Source: Herbidospora galbida (lineage in GTDB: Bacteria > Actinomycetota > Actinomycetes > Streptosporangiales > Streptosporangiaceae). From it: DNA of 64,000 bases. The notes under the pieces were generated by a model. The model was not told the DNA's origin and searched no databases. It worked only from the letters and a program-made list of their open reading frames with translations. The position numbers and the translations under genes were made by a program. Positions 53,650-64,000 of the stretch are shown here, piece by piece. Position 1 is the first letter of the stretch, and every line of letters begins with the position of its first letter. The stretch spans positions 121,541 through 185,540 of the forward strand of contig NZ_SZQA01000011.1 of assembly GCF_005233835.1 (NCBI RefSeq), read 5' to 3'.

Positions 53650-54783
53650 TCATCTGATCTCTTCGATGCGCAGGCCCGTGCAGCCCACCCACGTCGCCGC
53701 TTCCCGCAGGGCCTCCTCGACCGCGTCGAGCTTCTTCACGCCGGGCTCCAGGGTCACCCGCTTGGCGACCAACGTGGCGCCCTCGCGGGCCGGGTCGACG
53801 CGGGCGATCAGCTTGCCGCCGTGGAGGACCGGCATCGCGAAGTAGCCGTGGACGCGCTTCTCCTTCGGGACGTAGGCCTCCAGGCGGTGGGTCATGCCGA
53901 AGACGCGTTCCGCGCGGGCGCGTTCCCAGATCAGGGAGTCGAAGGGGCTGAGCAGGGTGGTGCGGTGGCGGCCTCGCGCCTCGCCCAGGGCCAGCGCCTC
54001 GGGGTCGGCCCAGGCGTTGGGGCCGCCCTTGCGGGCGGCCGGCCAGCCCGCCACGGTCACCGGGACCAAGCCGCTGGCCCCGCTGAGCAGGGCGTCGTCG
54101 AGCATCGCGGCGTGCTTGTCTCTGACCCTCGTGTAGTCGACCAGGTCGGCCCGGGTCGCCACGGCCAGGGAGCGGCCCGCGATCGCCGTCAGCCGGGTCA
54201 CGCACTCTTCGTCGGTCAGGTCGATCTCACGGAGTTCGGCGGGGATCGCGCGTTCGGCCAGGTCGTAGACCCGGCGCCAGCCCACCCGGCGGGTGCAGAC
54301 GACGTCGCCCACGTCGAGCAGGAACTCGATGGAGATCTTGGAGTCGGACCAGTCCCACCACGGTCCGCCCTTCTTGGCGCCGCCGATGTCTCCCGTGGTC
54401 AGGGGGCCGTCTCGGCGTACGCGATCGAGGATGTCGCCCACCGTGGCGGGCACCTCGTGCCAGCGGAACTTCCGTTCGCGGTAGGCGCGGCGGCGGAAGG
54501 CGTAGACCGGCCAGTGCTCGACGGGCAGGATGCAGGCCGCGTGGCACCAGTATTCGAAGGCCGACCCGCTCCAGTAGGCCTGCTCGACCGCCGGGCGGCC
54601 GACCGCGCCCAGGCGGGCATAGGCCACCAGCTCGTGGGAGCGGGCCAGCACCGAGATCGTGTCGAGCTGTACGGCGCCCAGGCGGCGCAGCATGCCCGCG
54701 GGGCCACCCTTGCGGCCCCCGGCGCCCAGGAACCCCTGGGCGCGCAGGATCAGCCGCCGTGCTTCATCGGCCGTGAGGTCCAT
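53650..54783 (-). CDS. YcaQ-like winged-helix DNA glycosylase family protein
   Basis: The 377-residue protein belongs to the winged-helix family that includes E. coli YcaQ (interstrand crosslink glycosylase) and AlkZ. The catalytic Q-x-D/Q is visible in LGAVQLDTISVLARSHELV at about 37-55. Other landmarks are YWSGSAFEYWCHAACILPVEHWPVYAFRRR, GPLTTGDIGGAKKGGPWWDWSDSKISIEFLLDVGDVVCTRRVGWRRVYDL, and the C-terminal LLSPFDSLIWERARAERVFGMTHRLEAYVPKEKRVHGYFAMPVL. It would unhook alkylation crosslinks. ATG 54783 lies 7 nt after a minus-strand TAGTGT, so the message is probably leaderless. Confidence 0.9.
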   Translation of the reverse strand: MDLTADEARRLILRAQGFLGAGGRKGGPAGMLRRLGAVQLDTISVLARSHELVAYARLGAVGRPAVEQAYWSGSAFEYWCHAACILPVEHWPVYAFRRRAYRERKFRWHEVPATVGDILDRVRRDGPLTTGDIGGAKKGGPWWDWSDSKISIEFLLDVGDVVCTRRVGWRRVYDLAERAIPAELREIDLTDEECVTRLTAIAGRSLAVATRADLVDYTRVRDKHAAMLDDALLSGASGLVPVTVAGWPAARKGGPNAWADPEALALGEARGRHRTTLLSPFDSLIWERARAERVFGMTHRLEAYVPKEKRVHGYFAMPVLHGGKLIARVDPAREGATLVAKRVTLEPGVKKLDAVEEALREAATWVGCTGLRIEEIR

Positions 54784-54790
54784 CCGGCCG

Positions 54791-54796
54791 ACACTA
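54791..54796 (-). promoter_or_regulatory. -10 element TAGTGT of a leaderless promoter
   Basis: Minus-strand TAGTGT-N7-ATG for the YcaQ-like gene, identical in layout to the fbiC promoter. Confidence 0.55.
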
Positions 54797-54820
54797 GCCG
54801 CGGCCACCGACAGAAAACCC

Positions 54821-55090
54821 TCAGTGCTCGAAGGGGCTGTGGTGGTCGCGGGCGTCCATGACGCGGGGGGCGTCGATCACGACGTCGGAGAAGACGTCGA
54901 AGACCAGGGCGAGGACGGCGCCCACGGCCGACACGCCGACGCCGACCCAGACCATGGTCCAGTTGGCCGTGTCGGCGCCCAGGCCGGTGAGGCCCGCGCC
55001 GCTGATGATCGTGCCGATCAGGATCGTCGTCACCGCCACCCACGACTTCGCGCTGCCCGCGTGGCTTCCCTGGTGTGAGGTCTCTGCCAT
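54821..55090 (-). CDS. small two-helix membrane protein (HGxxPAAW-like)
   Basis: The 89-residue protein has a short polar N-terminus with SHAGSAKSWVAVTTILIGTIISGAGL, resembling the HGxxPAAW signature of a small actinobacterial membrane family. It has two helices (about 18-38 and 46-66) and a polar C-terminus. The HGxxP part is degenerate here (HAGSAKSW). It has no known function. It lies between YcaQ-like and secA genes and is probably transcribed with the former, which starts 38 bp downstream. Confidence 0.65.
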   Translation of the reverse strand: MAETSHQGSHAGSAKSWVAVTTILIGTIISGAGLTGLGADTANWTMVWVGVGVSAVGAVLALVFDVFSDVVIDAPRVMDARDHHSPFEH

Positions 55091-55224
55091 TCCGCCCTAC
55101 CCGACTCGCGCCTTCCGTGTTCCCTGACTGGAACACCAGGCGGTCTCCCTACGTTTGACAGGGTTGAGCCTATCGACCTCGTCCCCCGGTCCGCCGCGCC
55201 ACTCCCCGCTGAATCCCGTGGTGG

Positions 55225-55253
55225 CTGTGTCTGGTGGTCGAACGGCCTACCAT
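55225..55253 (+). promoter_or_regulatory. secA promoter candidate CTGTGT-N17-TACCAT
   Basis: The -35 CTGTGT (55225-55230), a 17-bp spacer and the -10 TACCAT (55248-55253) give a leader of about 45 nt with GAGGAG before the GTG at 55305. Confidence 0.5.
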
Positions 55254-55304
55254 GGCACAGGGGAAGTGTGTCTCGTCCTCAGACCTGCGAGGAGCTTTAC
55301 AAAA

Positions 55305-58100
<2,796 letters not shown>

Positions 58101-58113
58101 GCACCAGTCCGCC

Positions 58114-58148
58114 GAAGCCCTCTCCTTCACTCCGAAGGGGAGGGCTTC
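58114..58148 (+). terminator. secA terminator hairpin
   Basis: A 15-bp inverted repeat with one G-U pair (GAAGCCCTCTCCTTC / GAAGGGGAGGGCTTC) and a 5-nt loop begins 13 nt after the secA stop. Confidence 0.85.
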
Positions 58149-58187
58149 CGCGTGGACGCCCTGAGCCGACACTGCCCGCCGTCTGAT

Positions 58188-58336
58188 GCGCGCTGTGGGG
58201 GTCGCCAGGCGGCGCACAGCCGGGCCACGGTTCGCTCGATCGGACCCGCCATGAGAGTGCTCAGGCGGCGCGGGAGCAAGGTCCAGCGCCAGACCCCTGC
58301 TGTGCGCCGTGGAGATCGCCAGGCGGCGCACAGCAA
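58188..58336 (+). repeat. pair of imperfect hairpin repeats downstream of secA
   Basis: A unit ending TCGCCAGGCGGCGCACAGC occurs at about 58188-58218 and again at about 58301-58336. The second forms a strong stem (GCTGTGCGCCG / CGGCGCACAGC). A third partial unit with CTCAGGCGGCGCGGGAGC lies between them near 58260. They may be terminators or another repeat family, unlike the GCGAG element. Confidence 0.6.
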
Positions 58337-58350
58337 GCCCTAGAGACAGG

Positions 58351-59001
<651 letters not shown>

Positions 59002-59008
59002 GACGACA

Positions 59009-59059
59009 GAAGCGACCAGGTTGGTATGGACCGCCGGGCGACAGGGCCTTGGTCGCTTC
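59009..59059 (-). terminator. terminator hairpin behind the PTS EIIC gene
   Basis: GAAGCGACCA (59009-59018) and TGGTCGCTTC (59050-59059) form a perfect 10-bp stem 28 bp after the EIIC stop. It also overlaps the start region of the Rv3235-family gene. Confidence 0.6.
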
Positions 59060-59086
59060 AACTGGCAGTGCGGGCCCAGAAGCTCG

Positions 59087-60331
59087 TCAGGTCGTGGCGT
59101 CGACGTCGGAGTCCGGGTCGCGGCCCAAGGTCATGATGTTCAGGCGTTTGATCAGGAACGTGAAGACCGCGTAGTAGACCACGAAATAGACCACCCCGAT
59201 CGCCATGATCAGGGCGAAGTTGTGGGTGTTGTCCTTGGTCGCGTTGAGGGTCGCGTCGATCGCGCCGCCCGAGAAGCCGAAGCCCAGCCGTCCGCCCAGC
59301 CCGGCCACCAGGGCCATCGACAGGCCTGTGAGCAGGGCGTGCACCACGAAGAGGACGGGCGCCACGAAGATGAAGGCGAACTCGATCGGCTCGGTGATGC
59401 CCGTCACGAACGACACCAGGGCGGCGGAGATCATGATGGAGCCGACCGCGTTGCGCCGGTGCGGGGGAGCGGCCCGCCAGATGGCGATGGCCGCCGCCGG
59501 GAGGCCGAACATCATCACCGGGAAGAAGCCCGCCATGAACGCCCCGGCGCCGTCCTGGCCGGCGAAGTAGCAGTTCAGGTCGCCCGCCGTGTGGACGCCC
59601 TCGACGGTGCACTCGGGCACGGTGAACCACACGATCGAGTTCACGAAGTGGTGCATGCCCAGCGGGATCAGGGCCCGGTTCACCACGCCGTAGATGCCGG
59701 CCCCGAGCGTCGAGTGGGTCGCCAGCCAGTCGCCGAACGACGACAGCGCCTGTCCGATCGGGGGCCAGATGATGCCGAACAGCACCCCCAGGAGCAGCCC
59801 GGCCAGGGCGGTCAGGATGGGGACGAAGCGGCGTCCGCCGAAGAAGGCCAGCCAGGGCGGCAGTTTGATGCGGTGGTAGCGCTGCCACAGCAGGCCCGCC
59901 ACCAGGCCCATGAGGATGCCGCCCAGCACGCCGGTCGGGTTGGCGGCGGCCAGGTTCAGGGCCTCGGCGGGGGTTCCGGCGGTCACCACCGTCTGGGCGA
60001 CGCGGGGGCGCAGGGAGGAGTCGAAGAACATCAGGTGGGTGACCCGGTCCCAGACCAGGTAGCCCACGACGGCGGCCAGCGCGGTCGAGCCGTCGGACTT
60101 GCGGGCGAAGCCGACGGCCACGCCGATCGCGAACAGCAGCGGGAGCGCGTCGAACAGGGCGCCGCCCGCGCCGCCGACGATCCGGGCGACCTTGTCGAGG
60201 GTCTCGTCGTCGGTGCGGCCGAGCAGGTCGTCCTGGCCGACCCGGAGCAGGATCGCCGCGGCGGGCAGGGCCGCGATCGGGAGCATGAGGGAGCGCCCGA
60301 TCCGCGACAGCACGGTCATCGTGGCGGCCAT
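59087..60331 (-). CDS. PTS system EIIC component, N-acetylglucosamine/glucose type
   Basis: The 414-residue permease domain begins RIGRSLMLPIAALPAAAILLRVGQDDLL. It has DALPLLFAIGVAVGFARKSDGSTALAAVVGYLVW near 65 and LIPLGMHHFVNSIVWF near 235. GGIT-E signature-like SFVTGITEPIEFAFIFVAPVLFVVHALLTGLSMAL lies near 320, which is the substrate site of the glucose superfamily. The B and A domains are separate genes (62287 and 62523). DasR control and the SIS deaminase point to N-acetylglucosamine. ATG 60331 follows GGGAGGAACG. It is 16 bp downstream of dasR in the same operon. Confidence 0.93.
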   Translation of the reverse strand: MAATMTVLSRIGRSLMLPIAALPAAAILLRVGQDDLLGRTDDETLDKVARIVGGAGGALFDALPLLFAIGVAVGFARKSDGSTALAAVVGYLVWDRVTHLMFFDSSLRPRVAQTVVTAGTPAEALNLAAANPTGVLGGILMGLVAGLLWQRYHRIKLPPWLAFFGGRRFVPILTALAGLLLGVLFGIIWPPIGQALSSFGDWLATHSTLGAGIYGVVNRALIPLGMHHFVNSIVWFTVPECTVEGVHTAGDLNCYFAGQDGAGAFMAGFFPVMMFGLPAAAIAIWRAAPPHRRNAVGSIMISAALVSFVTGITEPIEFAFIFVAPVLFVVHALLTGLSMALVAGLGGRLGFGFSGGAIDATLNATKDNTHNFALIMAIGVVYFVVYYAVFTFLIKRLNIMTLGRDPDSDVDATT

Positions 60332-60347
60332 CGTTCCTCCCGGGTCT

Positions 60348-61109
60348 CTAGGCCCGCCGTGGCTCCAGGAGTGTTCGAAGCTGGTAGCGGTCGGCCCGGT
60401 AGGTCGACACGCCCAGCTCGGCGCAGACACCGCCGGCGTAGGACCGGCGGGAGAGCAGCAGCACGGCCCCGCCGCGCGGGAGTTTCAGCAGGTCTGCGTC
60501 GCTCGGGTCGGCGATTCCGCCGTCGATCGTGAGTTCCCCGGCGTCGAGGATCAGACCGTATCGGGACTCCAGGAGCGCGTACAGGGATCGGCCGGAAAGG
60601 TCGTAGCTCTCCAGGTCGGGGGCGAGGGCGAGGGGGATGTGGGCGCGCTCGATCGCGAGGGGCTCGCCGTCGGCGGTGCGCAGGCGTTCGATGAAGTGAA
60701 CTTCGTCACCCGGGGCGATGCCGAGTTCGCGGGCGAGGTGGGCGCTGGCCCGGACCACCCGGCGGTCGAGGTCGCGGCTGCCGGGCTCCAGGCCGCGGGC
60801 GCGCATGTCGTCGCTGAACGAGGTGAGCTGGAGGGCCAGCTCGATCTTCGGGCGGGCGACGAAGGTGCCCTTGCCCGGTACGCGGTGCAGCCGCCCCTCG
60901 CTGACCAGGTGATCCACCGCCTGGCGTACCGTCATGCGGGAGAGGCCGAAGCGCTGGCAGAGCTCGCGTTCCGACGGGATCGCCGCGCCGATGGGCAGCT
61001 CGTTGCTCTCGATGAGGTCGAGGATGATCTCGCGGAGCTGGAAGTACTTCGGGACTGGGCTGTCGGGGTCGATCGTGGCGCCGGTCCCCCGGGCGTCGAT
61101 GCCGGCCAC
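60348..61109 (-). CDS. dasR: GntR/HutC-family regulator DasR
   Basis: The 253-residue repressor has an N-terminal GntR winged helix (about 18-85: VPKYFQLREIILDLIESNELPIGAAIPSERELCQRFGLSRMTVRQAVDHLVSEGRLHRVPGKGTFVA). The UTRA ligand domain (about 95-250) ends LGVSTYRADRYQLRTLL. DasR senses glucosamine-6-phosphate and controls GlcNAc uptake and chitin metabolism, and through these development in Streptomyces. A palindromic dre-like site lies 37 bp upstream, and its targets (PTS genes, deaminase) flank it. GTG 61109 follows GGGGAGGCGACA. Other GntR paralogues are possible, but context favours DasR. Confidence 0.9.
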   Translation of the reverse strand: MAGIDARGTGATIDPDSPVPKYFQLREIILDLIESNELPIGAAIPSERELCQRFGLSRMTVRQAVDHLVSEGRLHRVPGKGTFVARPKIELALQLTSFSDDMRARGLEPGSRDLDRRVVRASAHLARELGIAPGDEVHFIERLRTADGEPLAIERAHIPLALAPDLESYDLSGRSLYALLESRYGLILDAGELTIDGGIADPSDADLLKLPRGGAVLLLSRRSYAGGVCAELGVSTYRADRYQLRTLLEPRRA

Positions 61110-61145
61110 TGTCGCCTCCCCTCTCCGCTTTGTTATGGTTCGTAC

Positions 61146-61167
61146 TGGTCTAGTCCGGACTAGACCA
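61146..61167. promoter_or_regulatory. perfect 22-bp palindromic dre-like operator
   Basis: TGGTCTAGTCC is followed directly by its exact reverse complement, GGACTAGACCA. Both halves contain the TGGTCTAG / CTAGACCA parts of the DasR-responsive element. It lies between dasR (minus strand) and the SIS deaminase (plus strand) and could control both. Confidence 0.75.
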
Positions 61168-61181
61168 CACCGCCGAAATGT

Positions 61182-61209
61182 CTGTCAACGTACGGACCGA
61201 TTACAGGAT
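61182..61209 (+). promoter_or_regulatory. promoter candidate CTGTCA-N16-CAGGAT
   Basis: The boxes lie just downstream of the dre-like palindrome; CAGGAT is 6 nt before the GTG at 61216, so the deaminase message may be leaderless. Confidence 0.45.
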
Positions 61210-61215
61210 GGGCAC

Positions 61216-62256
61216 GTGACGACGACGAAGATGCGCAGTGAGATCGCCGAACAGCCGGCCGCCCTGCGCGCCACGCTGGACGCCCTGCTCCCCCGAATCC
61301 CCGAAGTCACCTCTCTCGCCGGACAGACCCGCCACCTGCTGTTCATCGCCCGCGGCACCTCTGACAACGCCGCGATCTACGGTCGCTACCTGATCGAGTC
61401 GCACGCCGGGCGGATGGCGGCGCTGGCCGCGCCGTCCATCGCCACAACCTACCGCCGCAGGATCGACCTCGACGGCGTGCTCGCCGTGGCCGTCTCCCAG
61501 TCGGGGCGCACCGAGGAGATCGTCGAGACCCTCGACTGGGCCCGCGACTGCGGCGCCAAGACCGTGGCCATCACCAACGGCGGCGAGCAGAGCCCACTGG
61601 CCCAGGCCGCCGACCTCGCCCTGTGCACGGTCGCCGGCGAGGAGAAGGCGGTGCCGGCGACCAAGACGTACACGACCCAGCTGGCGGCCATGGCGGTGCT
61701 GGCGCTGGGCCTCGGCGCCGACGTCCACAAGGACGATCTGCGGAAGGCCCCGGACGCCGTCCAGAAGCTCATCGAGGACCCGGGCGACATCGACGCCCTC
61801 GTCGAAGGGCTGGCCGACAAGCCGGGCGTGGTCGTGTCGGGGCGCGGGCTGGCCTTCTCGACCGCGCTCGAACTGGCGCTGAAGCTCAAGGAGGCCTGCT
61901 ACCTGCACGCCATGGGCCTGTCCTACGCCGACCTGCTGCACGGGCCGATCGCGGTCGTCGACGCCGACACCCCGGCGATCCTGGTCGCCGCCGGTGAGGG
62001 GCCGACCCTGCCGGGCACGATCGCGCTGGCCGAGCGGGTGACCGGCGCGGGCGCGGCGGCCTACGGCGTCGGCGGCGGCCACGCGCTCGCGAGCGCGTCC
62101 ACGGCCTCGCTCAACGGTCCCGACCTGCCCGAGTGGGTGGCGCCGCTGGGGCTGATCGTCCCCGGTCAGCTGCTCACCGAGGCGCTGGCGCGCCGGCTCG
62201 GGTACGACCCCGACGCGCCCCGCGGCCTGAACAAGGTCACCCAGACCGACGAGTAG
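61216..62256 (+). CDS. double-SIS-domain glucosamine-6-phosphate deaminase/isomerase-like protein
   Basis: The 346-residue protein has two SIS domains, equal to the isomerase half of GlmS without the glutaminase domain: LLFIARGTSDNAAIYGRYLIE near 40, AVAVSQSGRTEEIVETLDWARDCGAKTVAITN near 92. The second is VVVSGRGLAFSTALELALKLKEACYLHAMGLSYADLLHGPIAVV near 212-255, with the E-A-C-Y and H-G-P motifs. This matches NagB-II, which converts glucosamine-6-P to fructose-6-P plus ammonia, the step needed to use PTS-imported GlcNAc after deacetylation. AgaS-like enzymes are an alternative. GTG 61216 follows the promoter; ATG 61231 is another option. Confidence 0.85.
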   Translation: MTTTKMRSEIAEQPAALRATLDALLPRIPEVTSLAGQTRHLLFIARGTSDNAAIYGRYLIESHAGRMAALAAPSIATTYRRRIDLDGVLAVAVSQSGRTEEIVETLDWARDCGAKTVAITNGGEQSPLAQAADLALCTVAGEEKAVPATKTYTTQLAAMAVLALGLGADVHKDDLRKAPDAVQKLIEDPGDIDALVEGLADKPGVVVSGRGLAFSTALELALKLKEACYLHAMGLSYADLLHGPIAVVDADTPAILVAAGEGPTLPGTIALAERVTGAGAAAYGVGGGHALASASTASLNGPDLPEWVAPLGLIVPGQLLTEALARRLGYDPDAPRGLNKVTQTDE

Positions 62257-62286
62257 GGTTCGGCCAAAGATCCAGAGGGAGGCGTC

Positions 62287-62526
62287 ATGGCGGATGCGGC
62301 AAAGATCGTCGCGGCACTGGGCGGGCCGGCCAACATCATCGAGGTGGAGCCCTGCATCACCAGGCTCCGCACCGAGGTGCGGGACGCCTCCAAGGTCGAC
62401 CACGACGTCCTGAAGAAGGCGGGCGCCCACGGCGTGATGGTCACCGGGAACGTCGTTCAGGTCGTCGTCGGGCCGGAGGCCGACACGATCGCCAGCGACA
62501 TCGACGACCTGCTGGACTCCGCTTGA
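62287..62526 (+). CDS. PTS system EIIB component (glucose/GlcNAc type)
   Basis: The 79-residue protein is a free-standing EIIB domain. It reads MADAAKIVAALGGPANIIEVEPCITRLRTEV, with phosphoacceptor C23 in the E-P-C-I-T-R-L-R motif of the glucose superfamily. It ends VVQVVVGPEADTIASDIDDLL. It passes phosphate from EIIA to the sugar bound by EIIC at 59087. ATG 62287 has AGAGGGAGG upstream and lies 30 bp after the deaminase. Its TGA overlaps the TTG start of EIIA. The split B and C domains match Streptomyces NagF/NagE2. Confidence 0.92.
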   Translation: MADAAKIVAALGGPANIIEVEPCITRLRTEVRDASKVDHDVLKKAGAHGVMVTGNVVQVVVGPEADTIASDIDDLLDSA

Positions 62527-62969
62527 CGACCGTCCACTCTCCGGTGAACGGCCGCGCGGTCGGGCTTCCGGCCGTGCCCGACCCCGTGTTCTCACAGGCC
62601 ATGGTGGGTCCGGGCGCGGCCGTCGACCCGGCGCGCGGGCCGCAGGTCGCGGTCGCGCCGATCGCCGGGCGGCTGGTCAAGCTGCACCCGCACGCCTACA
62701 TCGTCGTCGGCGACGACGGCCGGGGCGTGCTGACCCATCTCGGGGTCGACACCGTGAAACTGCGCGGCGCCGGCTTCGAGCTTCTCGCAGTGGAAGGCGA
62801 CCTCGTCACGGCCGGGCAACCGGTCGTCGCCTGGCATCCGCATGCCGTCGACGAGGAGGGGTATTCGCCGGTCTGCCCGGTGATCGCCCTGGACGCCGGG
62901 CCGGAGAGCGTCTCCGGCGTGGTGAGCGGACCGGTCGAAGCGGGCGATCCCCTCTTCGACTGGCATTGA
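62523..62969 (+). CDS. crr: PTS system EIIA component (glucose type)
   Basis: The 148-residue EIIA-Glc protein reads TTVHSPVNGRAVGLPAVPDPVFSQAMVGPGAAV, then GRLVKLHPHAYIVVGDDGRGVLTHLGVDTVKLRGAGFE. The active histidine is H72 in THLGVDTV and the second histidine is H57 in HPHAY. It accepts phosphate from HPr and donates to EIIB; in other bacteria it also regulates carbon use. TTG 62523 overlaps the EIIB stop (TTGA), so the two are coupled. It ends 55 bp before the HPr gene, where a dre-like site occurs. Confidence 0.93.
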   Translation: MTTVHSPVNGRAVGLPAVPDPVFSQAMVGPGAAVDPARGPQVAVAPIAGRLVKLHPHAYIVVGDDGRGVLTHLGVDTVKLRGAGFELLAVEGDLVTAGQPVVAWHPHAVDEEGYSPVCPVIALDAGPESVSGVVSGPVEAGDPLFDWH

Positions 62970-62990
62970 CCCCGAACCGGGTGTTGGATG

Positions 62991-63006
62991 AGTGGTCCGG
63001 ACCGCC
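62991..63006 (+). promoter_or_regulatory. second dre-like site upstream of ptsH
   Basis: AGTGGTCCGGACCGCC matches the DasR consensus AGTGGTCTAGACCACT at 12 of 16 positions and lies 19 bp before the ptsH start. This placement resembles that of dre sites before pts genes in Streptomyces. Confidence 0.55.
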
Positions 63007-63024
63007 GGACCCTGAGGAGGCAGC

Positions 63025-63282
63025 GTGCCGCAACGAAGGCTCATCGTCGAGGCGGAGGTGGGCCTGCACGCCCGTCCGGCCGCCACGTTCGTGCAGACCG
63101 CGACCAGATCCCCCGCCAGCGTGACCCTCGCCAAGGGCGACGGCACGCCGGTCAACGCCAAGAGCATCCTGTCGGTGCTGGCCCTCGACGTGAAGAAGGG
63201 CGACGCCATCACCATCAGCACCGACGGCGACGGCGCCGAGGAACTGCTCGACGAACTCGCCTCGATCGCCGGAGCGCCCTGA
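63025..63282 (+). CDS. ptsH: phosphocarrier protein HPr
   Basis: The 85-residue protein has the HPr active site VEAEVGLHARPAATF with phosphoacceptor H15 and R17. The regulatory-serine region VNAKSILSVLALDVKKGDAITIS lies near 43-65. It carries phosphate from enzyme I to EIIA. GTG 63025 follows GAGGAGGCAGC. Its stop overlaps the ATG of enzyme I by one base, so HPr and EI are coupled. A dre-like site precedes it. Confidence 0.95.
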   Translation: MPQRRLIVEAEVGLHARPAATFVQTATRSPASVTLAKGDGTPVNAKSILSVLALDVKKGDAITISTDGDGAEELLDELASIAGAP

Positions 63283-64000
63283 TGGCCACCACGCTCAACG
63301 GCTCCGGGGTCAGCCCCGGCACCGGCTACGCCGTCGCCCACCTGCTCGTCGGCTCGATCCCCGAACCCCCGAAGGGCGCCGTCCACGACGGCGACGCCGA
63401 GGCCGAGAAGGCCCGCGTGCAGGCCGCGCTCGAAGAGGTGGCCGCCGACCTGGAGGCCCGCGGCGAACGCGCCGGGGGAGAGGCCGCCGAGGTGCTGTCG
63501 GCCCAGGCGATGATGGCCCGCGACCCCGGCCTGGCCGACGGCGTCGGCGAACTCGTCGACGCGGGGGTCTCCGGTGACAGGGCCGTGTACGAGGCCTTCG
63601 GCGCCTACCGCGACCTGCTCGCCGCCGCCGGGGGATACCTCGGGGAGCGCGTGGCCGACCTCGACGACATCCGCGACCGCGCCGTCGCCCGGCTGACCGG
63701 CGCGCCGATGCCCGGGGTGCCGGTCGACGCGGCGGAGCCGTACATCCTGGTGGCCCGCGACCTGGCCCCCGCCGACACCGCGCTGCTCGACCGGAACCTG
63801 GTCGCCGCGTTCGTCACCGAAGACGGCGGGCCGACCAGTCACACCGCGATCCTGGCCCGCGCGATGGGGGTGCCGGCCGTCGTCGGGTGCGCGGGCGCGA
63901 CCGCGCTGGTGCAGGGCACGCTGCTGCTGGTCGACGGCGCGACCGGCGAGGTCGTCATCGAGCCGGAGCCGGCCGCCGCGCAGGCCGCCGTCGCGACCGC
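63282..64000 (+). CDS. ptsI: PTS enzyme I (PEP-protein phosphotransferase), 3' end missing
   Basis: The first 239 residues lie in the window and the gene runs off the end. It starts ATTLNGSGVSPGTGYAVAHLL and shows the HPr-binding helical domain. The phosphohistidine domain GGPTSHTAILARAMGVPAVVG has the active His at about 187, followed by LVDGATGEVVIEPEP. Enzyme I takes phosphate from PEP and gives it to HPr. The full protein should be about 550 residues, so the PEP-binding barrel lies outside. ATG 63282 overlaps the ptsH stop. Confidence 0.94.
   Translation, partial: MATTLNGSGVSPGTGYAVAHLLVGSIPEPPKGAVHDGDAEAEKARVQAALEEVAADLEARGERAGGEAAEVLSAQAMMARDPGLADGVGELVDAGVSGDRAVYEAFGAYRDLLAAAGGYLGERVADLDDIRDRAVARLTGAPMPGVPVDAAEPYILVARDLAPADTALLDRNLVAAFVTEDGGPTSHTAILARAMGVPAVVGCAGATALVQGTLLLVDGATGEVVIEPEPAAAQAAVAT

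Overview
The window is about 64 kb of very GC-rich DNA from an actinomycete. The mtrAB-lpqB system, a WhiB regulator, F420 biosynthesis genes, DasR with its PTS, an LCP wall ligase, SpoIIM and frequent leaderless promoters all support this. The mix suggests a filamentous order such as Streptosporangiales, but that is an inference from gene content. No rRNA, tRNA, insertion sequence, prophage or CRISPR array was seen.

Layout. 1-2337 is a three-gene set: a LicC-like nucleotidyltransferase cut by the window edge, an archaeal/AraM-type sn-glycerol-1-phosphate dehydrogenase, and a CDP-alcohol phosphotransferase. It looks like a route to a CDP-activated phospho-alcohol. 2445-19486 is a cell-envelope glycan region: GT2 and GT4 glycosyltransferases, two GT-C-like membrane proteins, an acyltransferase, an LCP ligase, a methyltransferase, a flippase-like protein and a mannose-1-phosphate guanylyltransferase type enzyme. 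19479-25161 holds a DNA glycosylase and the F420 genes: fbiC on the plus strand and fbiA-fbiB on the minus strand, meeting tail to tail. 25276-36445 holds a membrane protein, a WhiB2-type regulator, a large GT2/membrane fusion with its DUF5719 partner, a zincin-like protein, DUF3499, phosphomannomutase, a Trm112-like protein, a SIS isomerase, a CDF transporter and a MerR-type regulator. 36541-39206 has two adjacent SAH hydrolases of different types. 39388-46445 is an RDD / SpoIIM / DUF58-MoxR-DUF4350-DUF4129 membrane module. 46673-52767 is mtrA-mtrB-lpqB-comF, a probable structured RNA, and hpf. 52930-59001 has an orphan response regulator, a YcaQ-type glycosylase, secA and an Rv3235-family protein. 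59087-64000 is an N-acetylglucosamine-type PTS island: EIIC, DasR, SIS deaminase, EIIB, EIIA, HPr and EI, with dre operators.

Much of the gene order from LCP through manC, fbiAB, whiB2, Rv3259/Rv3258c/manB/Rv3256c homologues, sahH, mtrAB-lpqB, comF, hpf and secA mirrors mycobacterial Rv3267-Rv3235. The glycan genes, fbiC, the second SAH hydrolase, the SpoIIM/DUF58 module and the PTS island are additions to that backbone.

The most unusual non-coding signals are: a family of about 50-nt palindromic elements (five copies, with compensatory changes in the stem), four placed after genes and one inserted in frame inside a MerR-type gene; a recurring leaderless promoter architecture, including a 26-bp divergent pair and a gene that seems to start at ATT; a probable raiA-motif RNA before hpf; and an 89-bp diverged tandem duplication at the DUF4350/moxR junction.
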